Below, piece after piece: positions 43,160 to 54,010 of a stretch of DNA of 64,000 nt (within the stretch, counting starts at the first letter, position 1; every line of letters starts with the position of its first letter). Location of the stretch: contig JAHRHY010000013.1 in the NCBI GenBank assembly GCA_019671135.1, positions 1,674,001 through 1,738,000 on the forward strand. Direction: 5' to 3'. The notes beneath the pieces were generated by a model, which was not told the DNA's origin, did not search any database, and saw only the letters and a list, made by a program, of their open reading frames with translations. This DNA is from Linnemannia hyalina. Lineage: Eukaryota; Mortierellomycota; Mortierellomycetes; Mortierellales; Mortierellaceae. A program made the position numbers and the translations under genes.

Positions 43160-43270
43160 GCCATACCGGTAAGCAGATCTACCGGTAAGCAGATCTTCCG
43201 GTAAGCATGTTAAAATGCGGAATGAGAGCCATACCGGTAAACTGATCTGCCGGTAAGCATGTTAAAAATG
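43160..43270 (+). repeat. Iterated CCGGTAAGCAGATCT words in the Helitron 5' region
   Basis: Between 43166 and 43260 there are about six copies of (A/T/G)CCGGTAA(G/A)C, each mostly followed by AGATCT or ATGTTAAAA. The same group appears in H1 (41693-41770) and H4 (50973-51055). Its conservation in all full-length copies next to the 5' end suggests a protein-binding or promoter role. Confidence 0.6.
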
Positions 43271-43414
43271 CGGAAATGGAGAATGTAGAGAGTAGAGCCG
43301 ATGGCTTTTTCTTTCTCTTTTTTTCGGACAAGAATATTTCCTTTCCTTTCCTTTCCTTTCCTTACCTCTCTCTTTTTTTTTTTTTTTTTTTTTTTTAATC
43401 TGTCAGTAGCCAGC

Positions 43415-44425
43415 ATGCCTTCCACTCGCTCTCGCCGTGTCGCTCTTACTTCAACATCCACCTCCAATGTCTCTCCCCCTGCGACCTTTACAGGATATAA
43501 ACGAACCAAGGCAATGAATTCAACAAGGTCGCAGATGACCAAGTCGGTCACGTTCTCTCCCCTTTCCGCCCGGCACACTGCCACCAGCTCTACTGCTACC
43601 GCTCCCTCTGTTTCCTTCGCTCCCTACTCTCTTCCTACCAAACACACCAAGCGCTCCATCAAGCGCCGCACCATCAATAACACTAAACCCAAACCCAAGG
43701 CCATTACTCCTTACTCTTCCTCCTCTCCCTCTTCTTCCTCCCCGTCTTCCTCCATCAGCAGGTGTTCCAAGTGTCGTGGAACCGACCACCAAAGATCGAC
43801 GAGTCGACGCTGCCCATACTATAAAGGGAAGCAAACGACAAGTGCAAGGATCAACAATACTCAAAAGCATTATTCCTACAGCGTCAACTACTATGAAGCC
43901 ATCTTTGACACCATCTCAGACGACGACATCCTCGCTGCACTTGCTGAGGTCGATCAGGATCAGGATCCAAACACGACAAGTCAGTCTACCATTGTGGTGG
44001 ATGTTAATGATAGCGAGGACGAATCGATCATAGACGACAACGACGATGACCTCGCTGCATTCGCTGAGGTCGTTCAGGATCAGGATCCAAACACAACAAG
44101 TCAGTCTACCATTGTGGTGGATGATTATGAGGATAGCAATAGCGAGGATGAGCCGCTCATAAGGCGGCGCCCAGGTTGGAAAAGCGTTTCCAGTTCGGAG
44201 TCAATCCAACTCGACGATGAAAGCGAGGATGATCTGCAGAGGCCATTAACACAAGTCATATCAACACAAAGCTCCTCTTCCAGTCATGCAAGCACTTCAA
44301 GCACTTTGTTGCCCGAGTGGACCTCTCCAATGCCCTCCACCATGGATACTGCTTCTGGATGCATGGCCATTGTATGTCCCACCTGTTCATCACAACTATT
44401 ACTTTCAGCTGTATTACAGAACTAA
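43415..44425 (+). CDS. Helitron accessory zinc-knuckle acidic protein
   Basis: 336 aa from MPSTRSRRVALTSTS, after a C/T tract and a GTCAGTAGCCAGC leader. The first 110 residues are basic and Ser/Thr-rich. A knuckle CSKCRGTDHQRSTSRRC lies near residues 114-130. Two repeats of an acidic unit follow (LAALAEVDQDQDPNTTSQS and LAAFAEVVQDQDPNTTSQS), then a Ser-rich tail ending CPTCSSQLLLSAVLQN. No known enzymatic motif. Its knuckle resembles those in the N-terminus of the Rep/helicase, so it may bind the same DNA. Degraded copies of the start are in H1 and H4, which supports it being a genuine element gene. Confidence 0.65.
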   Translation: MPSTRSRRVALTSTSTSNVSPPATFTGYKRTKAMNSTRSQMTKSVTFSPLSARHTATSSTATAPSVSFAPYSLPTKHTKRSIKRRTINNTKPKPKAITPYSSSSPSSSSPSSSISRCSKCRGTDHQRSTSRRCPYYKGKQTTSARINNTQKHYSYSVNYYEAIFDTISDDDILAALAEVDQDQDPNTTSQSTIVVDVNDSEDESIIDDNDDDLAAFAEVVQDQDPNTTSQSTIVVDDYEDSNSEDEPLIRRRPGWKSVSSSESIQLDDESEDDLQRPLTQVISTQSSSSSHASTSSTLLPEWTSPMPSTMDTASGCMAIVCPTCSSQLLLSAVLQN

Positions 44426-44852
44426 TTCCCATAAATATTAATAAAAATAAAACATTAAAAAAATGATGAAGCTCCGGGCTATTTTTTTTCAGTTATTTTA
44501 TTCATTTGAACAACTCATAAAGGAAATAGAGCATAGAGCAGGCGGCTAAAGGCCTTCAAGGCTACACGAACCTATTCATTATTGGTCTTTATAGTTTCTT
44601 GAACCGGCCCATCTAATCAACCATCAACCATCAACCAGAGAGCATGTCCAGCCTAGAAAATAAAGGAGAAATGGAGAAAAAAACGATGGGATGGATAAAC
44701 ATAAAGGCGAAAGAGAAGAGAAAGAGGATGGTATCTCTTTTAGAGCCTGTTGTAATAAACATATAATAAGCTGTCTCAATCTACGCGCGCTCCAACATCA
44801 TTTTTCCTTTCATTCCCTATCAACAGACACTTAAACACCTCACATTTCCAAA
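44426..44852 (+). other. Intergenic region within the Helitron
   Basis: AATAAAAATAAAA at 44437-44453 may end transcription of the accessory gene. No ORF. The last 90 bases serve as a leader for the Rep/helicase gene. Confidence 0.4.
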
Positions 44853-47800
44853 ATGTTATCGGCCACCAATGTTATGCGTTTATGCGCAAGCTGCAAGCAA
44901 CCAGGACATTCTCGAAATACCTCAACGAAATGCCGCCTCTACAAAAAAAGGTATGAGCAAATGAGAATGAAAAGGTTATAAAGTGTAACCGCTCCTGTTG
45001 CTAAAGAAATGTGACCTTTTCTATCGTTTTCTTTTGTTTATGGGGAGGGACAGACCATCAAACTCCATAACTATCCCAAGTGATATAGCCCAAGACGCCC
45101 AAAGAGATATGGAACGCCGACGACAAGAAGATCGAATCAATCAAGAAGCTGCGGAAGGCTCTCGCAGGCATGCTATTTCCATTTCTCCGGCTGCCTCAAT
45201 TACTCCTATCGCTGCTACTCCTCATTCTGCTCTAAAGTGTCAATCTTGCGGACGGCTTGGCCATAGTCGCAAAAGTCACAAGGATTGTCCTATGAATCGA
45301 CGATACCTGCTCATTGCTGCTCCTATTGCTCCTGCTGCCCATACTGTTCCTGCCACTCCTGCTGCTCCTATAGTCTCTGCCGCTGCTGCTATTCCTGCTA
45401 TTCCTGTTATTCCTGCCGCTCCTGCCGCCGCTCCTGCTATTCCTGATGCTCCTGCTGTACGTGTGTTCGGAAATGGAATGGCTGCTTGCAAGGAACAAGA
45501 TGATACAGAATACAAGGCCCTGGATCGGATGAACGTCGTTTGCTCTCACTGTGGCGCCTTACATTGGAGAGAGGTAACAATATAATATCAGTCATTTTTT
45601 TTAAAACATCTTCTGCATTTTTTTTAGATTCCTAACTTTTTTTTCTATCTTCTGAATATATCCAGGAACGCGTCGGATGTGCGGTCGTAACTCCGCGTTT
45701 CTCTATGTGTTGCCTCCAAGGAAGAGTCAAAATGCCGACTATTGAAGCTCCCCCTGCCGAATTACAAGAACTGTTTAGAGGCGATACCCCTCTCTCCAAG
45801 CGATTTCTGGCAAACACACGGACCTTCAACAATGCCTTTGCTTTTGCATCCTTTGGCACCAGTACAAAGTACCGTGACATGCGGCGACCGCCTGGCAGAG
45901 GCCCAAATACCTTTCAAGTCAAGGGCCAGCTTTACCACAAGATCGGCGGTATTCTCCCACCAAACGCCCAACAACCTCAGTTTGCCCAGATTTATTTTCA
46001 CGACTCGGACCAGGACGCTGAAGTCGATCGACGCTTGGATTTCATCTATGGGTCAAGGAACCAGGCTCTTCCAAACGGCGGGGATGGTGTGCAAGCACGA
46101 GACCGAGACAAGGACAGAAGGATTATCCGCATCCTTCATCGCCTCATGTACAGGCACAATCCGTACGCCAAGAGGTTCAAGACCATCGGACAGCGTATTC
46201 GAGCGGACGATGCACCGGTTCTGGGCTTAAAGATCGTTTGTCAGAGGGCGGGTGACGCGAGACGCTACAATCGACCCACCGCCGATGAATTCGCCGCCAT
46301 TCTTCCTGGCGATGCAACAGATGCACCTGGGAATCGGGATATAATCATCCAGCTTCACAACAACCGCCTTCATCAGGTCTCAGCACTGCACCAGTTATAC
46401 TTTCCTCTCTGTTACCCGCTGTTGTTTCTACGTGGGGAGGATGGATATCACCTAGGACTCACTCGAAACAACCCTCAACCTCCGGAAGATGTCTTGCAGC
46501 ATGTCCTAGATCCACAACTTGCTTATCGACATCCAGTTCCACCTCATAATCTACAGCCACTATTGGATCAAGCCAATGCTAATGAGATGGACATTGACAA
46601 CAACGGCAACAACAACGACAACGACAACAACAACGACAATATGGACCTTGGCGACAACGACGACGATGACGTCGAGAACGACCTCGAGGAGCAGATCGAC
46701 CAGGGCGATAATGATGAAATCCTCGACAATCACCTAGGCGACGCTGATCCTCAAGCTGCAATGGGTCTCAACAATGAGGGTGAAGGTGAAGACGACGAGG
46801 GTGAAGGCGATGAGGAGCATGCTCCGGGAAACTATACTCACAGGATCACCATGATGGATTTCTTCGCCTATCGCCTCCAATACCGCATTGGCGATAGCAG
46901 CGAGTACATGTTCCGTTCAAGACGCCTCTTTCAGCAATTGATGGTTGACATGTTTTGCACCATGGACATGAATCGCCTCAACTTTCTGAAGCATAATCAG
47001 CAGACCCTTCGTATTGAGCTCTACTCAGGTAATCAAGGGAACCATTTTTGAGATGTTGAGGGTGCATTGATCATTCTCAGAATTCTAATTATTATTATTA
47101 TTATTTATTTTTTTGGACATGATATCTCCACAGGCTTACAGGATGCGGTCAATGCTGGGGATGTCGACGCCGCTGCCGTTGAAAGACGGGTCGTCCTCCC
47201 TTCAAGTTATGTCAGCGGACCCCGATACATGCAGCAGCTGTACCAAGATGCAATGGCCATTGTCCGTGCCTTCGAATCGACACCGGATTATTTCGTCACT
47301 TTTACCTGTAACCCCAAGTGGCCCGAAATCACGTCAGAACTTTTCCCAAACCAGACAGCGGCTGACCGCCCGGACCTGACGACACGCGTCTTTCACATCA
47401 AGCTGAAGGAACTCCCACATGATCTGTTGAAAAAGCAAGTCCTTGGAAAGGTTGTCGGCATGATTCATGTTATTGAGTTCCAGAAGCGTGGACTACCCCA
47501 CGCACACATTCTGCTCATCATGAGCCCTGAGCACAAGCCTGGATTGCCTGCAGACTACGACAAATACATATCTGCTGAGATTCCCGATCCTGAAACGCAC
47601 CCAGCTGCCTACGAGACCGTCAAGAGAACAATGATCCATGGCCCATGTGGACCGGCAAATAGGAACTCCCCATGCATGGAGAACGGCGTGTGTACCAAAG
47701 GCTATCCCAAGCCCTTCCTCGCGAACACTACAAACGGACCAAATGGATATCCGCAGTACCGGCGCCGCATGGATGGAAGGACGATCAGGATCGATGGCCG

Positions 47801-50371
47801 GGGAGATTTCGAGATTGACAACCGTTGGGTCGTTCCGCATAACCCCTATCTGGCCGCAAAGTACGGCGCCCACATTAATGTCGAAAGCTGCACCTCTTCC
47901 ACTGCCGTCAAGTATCTGTACAAGTACGTCTACAAGGGCCATGATCGAGCCACTGTTGTGGTCCAACAGCCGGCACAAGACGGAACTCAGGTCGCCGGTG
48001 ATCTTCCTGTGCAAGAAGCCAATGAGATCATTGATTTCATCGACGGTCGCTACGTCTCTGCTTCCGAGTCTGCTTGGCGCATATTTGGATTTCGCCTGCA
48101 CAGTGCCTATCCATCCGTCACCAGGTTGCATTTGCATCTCCCCGGTCAGTTCATGCATGCCTTCCGCTCGGACGAACCCATCGCTGATGTCCTAGAGAGA
48201 GCCGCACTGGAGCGCAGTACGCTGACTGCATTCTTCGACTATAACCGTCACCATCCTGATGAGCCGCCTTCAAAGTACCACAACTTTCCTCAAACCCACG
48301 TTTACCTCAAGAGCGAGAAGCGATGGAAGCTCAGGGAGAGAGGATGTACAGTCGGCCGACTGTTTTTTGTGCATGATACCGCAGGCGATCTGTTTTATTT
48401 GCGGTTGTTACTGCTCTCGGTGCCAAGTCCTATATCGTTTGAGGACCTGAGAACAGTCGAAAACGAGGTCCACCCTACGTTCAAGGCCGCTTGGATCGCC
48501 CTTGGCATGCTTCAAGACGATCGCGAATGGGAGAACTGTCTTCGGGATGCCGCTGTCAGTCAAACGGGATACCAACTCCGCTCTCTTTTTGCAAAGATCC
48601 TTGCCTTTTGCAACCCGACAAATCCTGCTCAGCTTTGGACCACCTTTCGCGATGCACTGTCTGATGATCTCCGTCCAAGGGAACGTGACGCTACCAGTCC
48701 TGAGCAGCGGATATCCTTTGCAGACCAGCGTGCAAATGCTGCGCTGATCCACTTACAAGTCCTCCTGAGAAACCTCGGCAAGACTCTCCACGACTATGAA
48801 GGCATGCCCGAGCCCGTCATACTGGAGCAGCATGGTCCAAACGTAAATGCATTTATTGCAGACGAGTTGAGTTACCCTTTGCCCAGCCCAGAAGAGTTCA
48901 CCGTGATGGAGCAGTCACTCAATGGGAATCAGAGGGAAGCATACGACCGAATCAAGCGCTCCTATGAGATGAACACTTCCGAGACGTACTTCATCGATGG
49001 TCCCGCAGTCACAGGGAAGACCTTCCTTTACTCCCTTATCCTATCTATGGTCCGGTCAAATCACGATATCGCTCTTGCCGTCGCCGGATCTGGAATTGCC
49101 GCATTACTTCTACAAGGCGGAAGAACCGCTCACTCGCGCTTTAAGATTCCCGTCCCTACCCACGAGGACAGTGTTTGTTCAGTCAATCACAGGTCAGAAG
49201 TTGCAGATCTTCTCATCCAGGCCAAGATCGTTGTCTGGGACGAAGCTCCTATGACACATCGGCATATCTTCGAGGCTGTAGACCGCACTCTCAAAGACCT
49301 AATGAAAACTGTGGACCCTGAGAACGAACACCGTCCCTTTGGAGGAAAGCTCATGGTCTTTGGCGGCGACTTTAGGCAGATTCCTCCAGTTGTCAAGCAA
49401 GGACGCAGAGAGGAAACCATTGGAGCCTGCTTTAAACGATCTCCACTCTGGCAACACATCCAACACCTCCATCTTTCCGTCAACATGCGCCTTCTCAGAA
49501 ATGCCAACGCTCCCGACATCGAGGAACAAACCGGGTTTGCAAACTGGCTTCTTCAAGTCGGAGAAGGAACAGTTCCCGGCCCGTCTCTAGACAATGGAAT
49601 CTCCACCAACATCACACTCCCACCCCAGATGGTGATGCCAGCCAATGCCAACATTGACGATCTTATTGCCAAAGTCTACCCTGATCTCCAGCACAATATT
49701 GGCAATACCCAGTATCTCAATCAGCGCGCAGTGCTCTGTCCAACAAACGACAACGTCGATGAAGTCAACAACCACATCATGTCGACCATACAAGGAGAAT
49801 CAAAGGAGTTTCTCTCGCAGGACTCCATCATCGATAAAGAGGACGATAGAGTGGACGCTCTGTTTCCTATTGAGTTTCTGAACGGCCTCAAGTCGTCTTC
49901 GCTCCCTCCTCACTGCCTAAGATTGACCGTGGGTTGCCCTGTCATACTCCTTCGAAACCTTATGCCCCAGGAAGGACTTTGCAATGGTACACGACTGATA
50001 TGTACGTCTCTCTCCCGGTACGTCTTGGGAGCCACTATCATTACAGGAACACATGCCGGCAATCAAGTATTCCTTTCCCGCATCCCGATCTGCCCTTCTG
50101 ACCTCGATATGCCGTTCAAGTTCCGTCGACTCCAGTTCCCTATCCGACCTGCCTTTGCAATGACTATTAACAAGTCCCAAGGTCAGACTTTGGACACTGT
50201 TGGTATCTATCTCAAGAAGCCGGTATTTGCCCATGGCCAACTGTACGTCGCCCTATCTCGAGTGACGAGCAAGAACAACGTGCATGTGTTGATTGAGAAG
50301 GAGGATCCCAATACACCAGATAGCTGTACAACAAATGTTGTTTACCCAGAGATCCTTGCCCTGGGTGACTG

Positions 50372-50372
<1 letters not shown>
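44853..50372 (+). CDS. Helitron Rep/Pif1-like helicase, 1741 aa, four exons
   Basis: Exons 44853-44950, 45048-45573, 45666-47028 and 47134-50372 have GT-AG borders and sum to 1742 codons including the stop, all in phase. Three knuckles occupy the N-terminus: CASCKQPGHSRNTSTKC (11-27), CQSCGRLGHSRKSHKDC (97-113) and CSHC near 198. The Helitron-like N region follows. The HUH nuclease has FVTFTCNPKWPEI, GLPHAHILL (His pair near 785) and the two-tyrosine KYLYKYVYKG (near 922-931). The helicase has Walker A GPAVTGKT (near 1286; most Pif1 proteins have GTAGTGKS or GPGGTGKT), WDEAPM (near 1364), FGGDFRQ and the C-terminal TINKSQGQTLD and YVALSRVTS. It should nick, transfer and unwind element DNA in rolling-circle transposition. 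No defect is visible. Confidence 0.92.
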
Positions 50373-50404
<32 letters not shown>

Positions 50405-50517
50405 GGGAGCAGGGAGAAAAAGAGAGTGTCGGACAGATATAAATATTAAAACACAAAACAACACCCATTTTTTTTTCACCAACACCTCCGCGAGCGAAGC
50501 CGCGGGTACTATTCTAG

Positions 50518-50748
50518 TAAGCGTACAAAGTAAGCCCATTGTAATTTTTAAAAACTATCTATTAGCATTCTTAACGTATATAAATATCCTTGAACCCGCG
50601 AACAGTTCTGCATTGCAATGTGGTGAAATTCATATACGGAACTTGGCCATCGGGATATTCTTCCAGCCATGCAACGATCTTTGTTTCTAAACTAAGTCCA
50701 CATCGTACTTTAATACCATTGGACAATGTTGCAAAAATATATTCTTTG
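50518..50748. other. Host (AT-rich block) DNA between two Helitrons
   Basis: The first 16 bases complete the Rep-like frame. A TTTTTAAAAAC motif lies at 50541. The minus strand is open over 50571-50748 with a protein-like reading (KEYIFATLSNGIKVRCGLSL, VAWLEEYPDG) ending YIR-stop; the plus strand is also open and leads in frame into the coiled-coil ORF after H4. I cannot say with certainty which strand is coding. Confidence 0.4.
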
Positions 50749-53687
50749 TCTACTAATACAAAGCGACTGCACCGATCACCTGATATACGTAAATCATGTG
50801 ATGTTCTTTCTTTCTCTTTCTCAATGTATGTGTGTGTGGTGTGTATGTGTATGTGTGTGTGTGTGCGTGTGTGGTGTGTGTTTGGTGTATGTGTGCAAAT
50901 GTGCGTTTTTTTTAGTTTAAAGTTAATTAAATTAAAAATGAGAGATGGATGAGGGTTGCAATCAGAGCCATACCGGTAAGCAGATCTGCCGGTAAGCATG
51001 TTAAAATGCGACTGCGGAATGAGAGCCATGCCGGTAAGAAGATCTGCCGGTAAGCATTAAGCATGTTAAAATACGAAAATGGAGAATGGAGAGAGCCTTT
51101 CTCTTTCACGGGCAAGCATATTTTCTTTCCTTTCCTTTCCTTTCCTTTCCTTTCCTTCCTCTTTTTTTTTTTTTTTTTTTTTTTATCTGTCAGTAGCCAG
51201 TATGCCTTCCACTCGCTCTCACCGTGTCACTCTTACCACCACTTCCGCGCCCGATGTCGTTCCTTTTACGGCCTTTACAGGATACAGACGTACCAAGGCG
51301 ACCAACTCAACAAGGTCGATCTACTGCTACCGCGCCCTCTACTTCCTCCACTCTGCACTTCCTTTCCACCAAATGTACCACCACGATCACTGCCAAACTC
51401 AATCCCATCACCCCTTACTCTTCCTCCTCATTTCTCCTCTTTTTCTTCTTCCTCCTCTTCTTTCCCCCCCTCTTTTCTCTCTTTTCCCTCCTCTTCCTCC
51501 TCCATCAGTAGGTGTGCCAAGTATTGTGGACGTGGAAACGGTCACCAAAGGTCGACAAGTTGTCACTGACCCTACTATAAATGAAAACAAACGGTAATTT
51601 TAGGGCAAACAGACCACAATTGCTCGGATTGCCGCCTCTTTGCAGCACAACTCCTAATTTATAATGACGACAACTGCGAAACAAGCTTTGATGCTATTTC
51701 AGACGAGGATGCTTACGCCGCAATTGCTGACGTGGTTCAATAGTTTGAGACTACAAGTTAGACAACGGTTCAGTGGGAGGGTGAAGGGGGTGAAGATGGG
51801 CCATCGATCAGGCGGCGGAGGCATTGGTACCGGGAGAATGCTTCCAGCCTAAGGCCTACCATTCCGGCCCATTTAGGTAACATAAGCGACAACGACGACC
51901 TGCTGATGGATTTTTTTGTTTAAATTGAACCTTCCCATAGGAAGGCTCAGTAAGGAGAGAACAGCCCCAGTGGTGCAACAAGCCACCAGGGTTTTTTTTA
52001 TTTCTAAAGGCGGTACTTGAGAAAGAAATGTGTAGGGGGCAGCGGCAAGACTCTGAATTTGAGGGAAGACTTTGTGCTGTAGAAGAGGGGGGAGCCCTCA
52101 ACTCTTTGAGTGTAAGATGAGGAGATCATGCGCCAAGTCAAACGCTCTCCTAGGACTCAAACCCAGGACCTCAAAATTGCGAGGAGGACGCTTTACTACT
52201 ACGCCAAACGGGATCCCAAGCCCTCGCCTACTGAAGGAGAACAGCCGGCTGACACAGGTTGTCCCAGTCACGCATGATTGTAGCAGCCACGCATGGTTCC
52301 AGCCCGGCGCCAACCATTCCGACCCATTTAGGTAACATGAGCAAGCTATTGCCATCGCATTGCATGATGCACCTCAGTCCTCTGCTATGAACTGTAATGC
52401 TTGCAGACAACTCCATCATCATTGTACAACTCATCCGGATTGCCTTATGAGCAGGCAGCGCATGATCGTTGCAGAATCTCTTGCTCCTACTCCTTCTACG
52501 GTCCTTGCTGCTCCCGCTGCTCCTGTTGCCCCTGCTGCTCCTGTTGCTCCTGCTGATCTAAGTGTTTTTGGAAATAGAATAGCTGTTAAGAATCAGGACA
52601 ACACAGTGTACATGATCATGGGATCGATGAGCGTGGTATGCTCTCATTGTGTGCTTTACATTGGATAGAGGTAACCGTCTACGATATTACCTACAGCTAA
52701 TTTATATCCGTCCCTCTTTTTATTGATACCGATTTAATCATTTCTTTTGAAACGCAGGAGTGTGTTGGACGTACAATCGCCAATCTACGCTTTCTGCTGT
52801 CTAAGAGTCAAAACGCCGGTCATTGAAGCTTCCCTTGATGAATTACAAAGCCTTTCAGAGGTGGTACCTTTTTCTCCGGGCTATTTCTTGCAACCATCCG
52901 GACCTTCAACAATGCCATTGCCTTTACGTCCTTTGGTACCAGCTCAAAGAACCGTGACATGCGTTGACCGTCTGCCAGAGGGAGGCAAAAAGAAAAAAAG
53001 ATATTGCAAGTGCGATAGAAGACTTTGGAAGTATGGAGATATGGCACGTACGTTGCAAGGGCGACGGTCGAATAGGGGAAGACCCAAGAAATAACAGCTC
53101 GAGAAGAAGGCGGGTTTGAGCAAGAGAGGGAAACCGACAGGGACAGGATTTGGCCCGCCAAGGCAACGAGTCGATTTGTCAAACAAGGTCTGAGTGAGGC
53201 GGACGAGAAGGTTGTACAACACTTACATGGTAAGATGGTATTGCATTTAAAGGAAAGAAAGGAGACTGCTGCATAATATCTTTGACCCGAGATCTCGACT
53301 CATCTCACCTGACAGGTCGCGTTGGGGATGCGGGGGGCTGGCTCGGTGCTCGCCACTTCATGGCATTCATACGACCCAAGTTGTGTAACTATAGGCATTC
53401 GGGCTCCCAGGGGTCCGTCTCACACTTCCTTCCCGTGGCCGTGGCTTGGATCAGTCAGGCCTGGCGCGCCGTCACGAGTTGTGGAAATACGACGTCAAAA
53501 AATAAGGAAGGGAGGGCAAAACGAAAAAAAAAAGTGAAGGCAAAAAAAAAAATCAAATAGAAAAGCGAGAGAGAAATGAGGAACTGACAATCACAAATAA
53601 ACTTTGCAATATTCAACCACCACCACTTTTTTGTCAGTTCACACCTGCCCCACACCTCCGCGAGCGAAGCCGCGGGTACTATTCTAG
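50749..53687 (+). mobile_element. Non-autonomous Helitron H4, inverted near-identical copy of H1
   Basis: Begins TCTACTAATACAAAGCG at 50749 and ends with the hairpin and CTAG at 53687, followed by T. Length 2939 versus 2940 for H1; differences seen are in homopolymer lengths and a few bases near the 3' end. Contains the same gene remnants and the same SINE. Confidence 0.85.
51903..52229 (-). mobile_element. tRNA-derived SINE inside H4
   Basis: Reverse complement of the SINE at 40512-40838, with B-box near 52154-52165 and A-box near 52197-52208. It came along with the Helitron copy rather than by separate insertion, since it is at the same internal position. Confidence 0.6.
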
Positions 53688-53879
53688 TGTAAGAATAAAA
53701 AGCTAAAGAAACGTATGAGAAAATTGGAGGAAAGAATGGATGAGATGAACTATATTATGTCCCAACAGAAGAAGGAGATTGGTCAAATAAATGCCTTGAT
53801 CGAAGGTTTTGTAACTAGTCTCAAGGTAAATCAAGAGGAAGAATTAGACAGAGCCAATATTGTTGAAGTATTGGAATAA
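53688..53879 (+). pseudogene. C-terminal coiled-coil fragment, split by H4
   Basis: From the H4 border the frame reads KLKKRMRKLEERMDEMNYI and on to EELDRANIVEVLE with a stop at 53877-53879. The heptad-like spacing suggests a coiled coil, as is common at the C-terminus of viral or phage DNA-binding proteins. Across H4 the frame is continuous with IPLDNVAKIYSL (to 50748), but I find no ATG upstream in that frame, so the 5' part is missing or the join is not original. Confidence 0.45.
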
Positions 53880-54010
53880 GCCTTTAAAATCTGCAGTGTA
53901 TATACCTTCGATGAGAAGTGTTGAGAGAATTATTCCCAGGCAAATCCACTACTAGGAGGCCATCCATAATGAAACACGCATCTGAATTCAAAACGTTAAT
54001 GAATCATTTA
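53880..54010. other. Right border of the AT-rich block
   Basis: Composition changes here. ACTAGGAGGCCATCC at 53954 resembles the outer end of the 490-bp terminal repeat (CCTAGGAGGCCTTTC), but in direct orientation and over few bases; it could be chance. Confidence 0.3.

Larger units (their letters stand above)
42924..50517 (+). mobile_element. Autonomous Helitron H3, 7.6 kb
   Basis: Begins TCTCTACTAATACAAAATCG at 42924 after an A and ends with the hairpin and CTAG at 50517 before a T, so both termini fit Helitron insertion between A and T. It encodes an acidic zinc-knuckle protein (43415-44425) and an intact Rep/Pif1-helicase (44853-50372). The 5' subterminal region carries a GT microsatellite (43007-43072) and iterated CCGGTAAGCAGATCT words. 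It is likely the source of enzymes for the H1, H2, H4 and H5 copies. Confidence 0.9.

Noticed and set aside
41992..50748. Inversion between H1 and H4
   Set aside because: Possible given the inverted arms, but the Rep-like frame and the A/T target both join sensibly in the present orientation, so I see no positive evidence for it.
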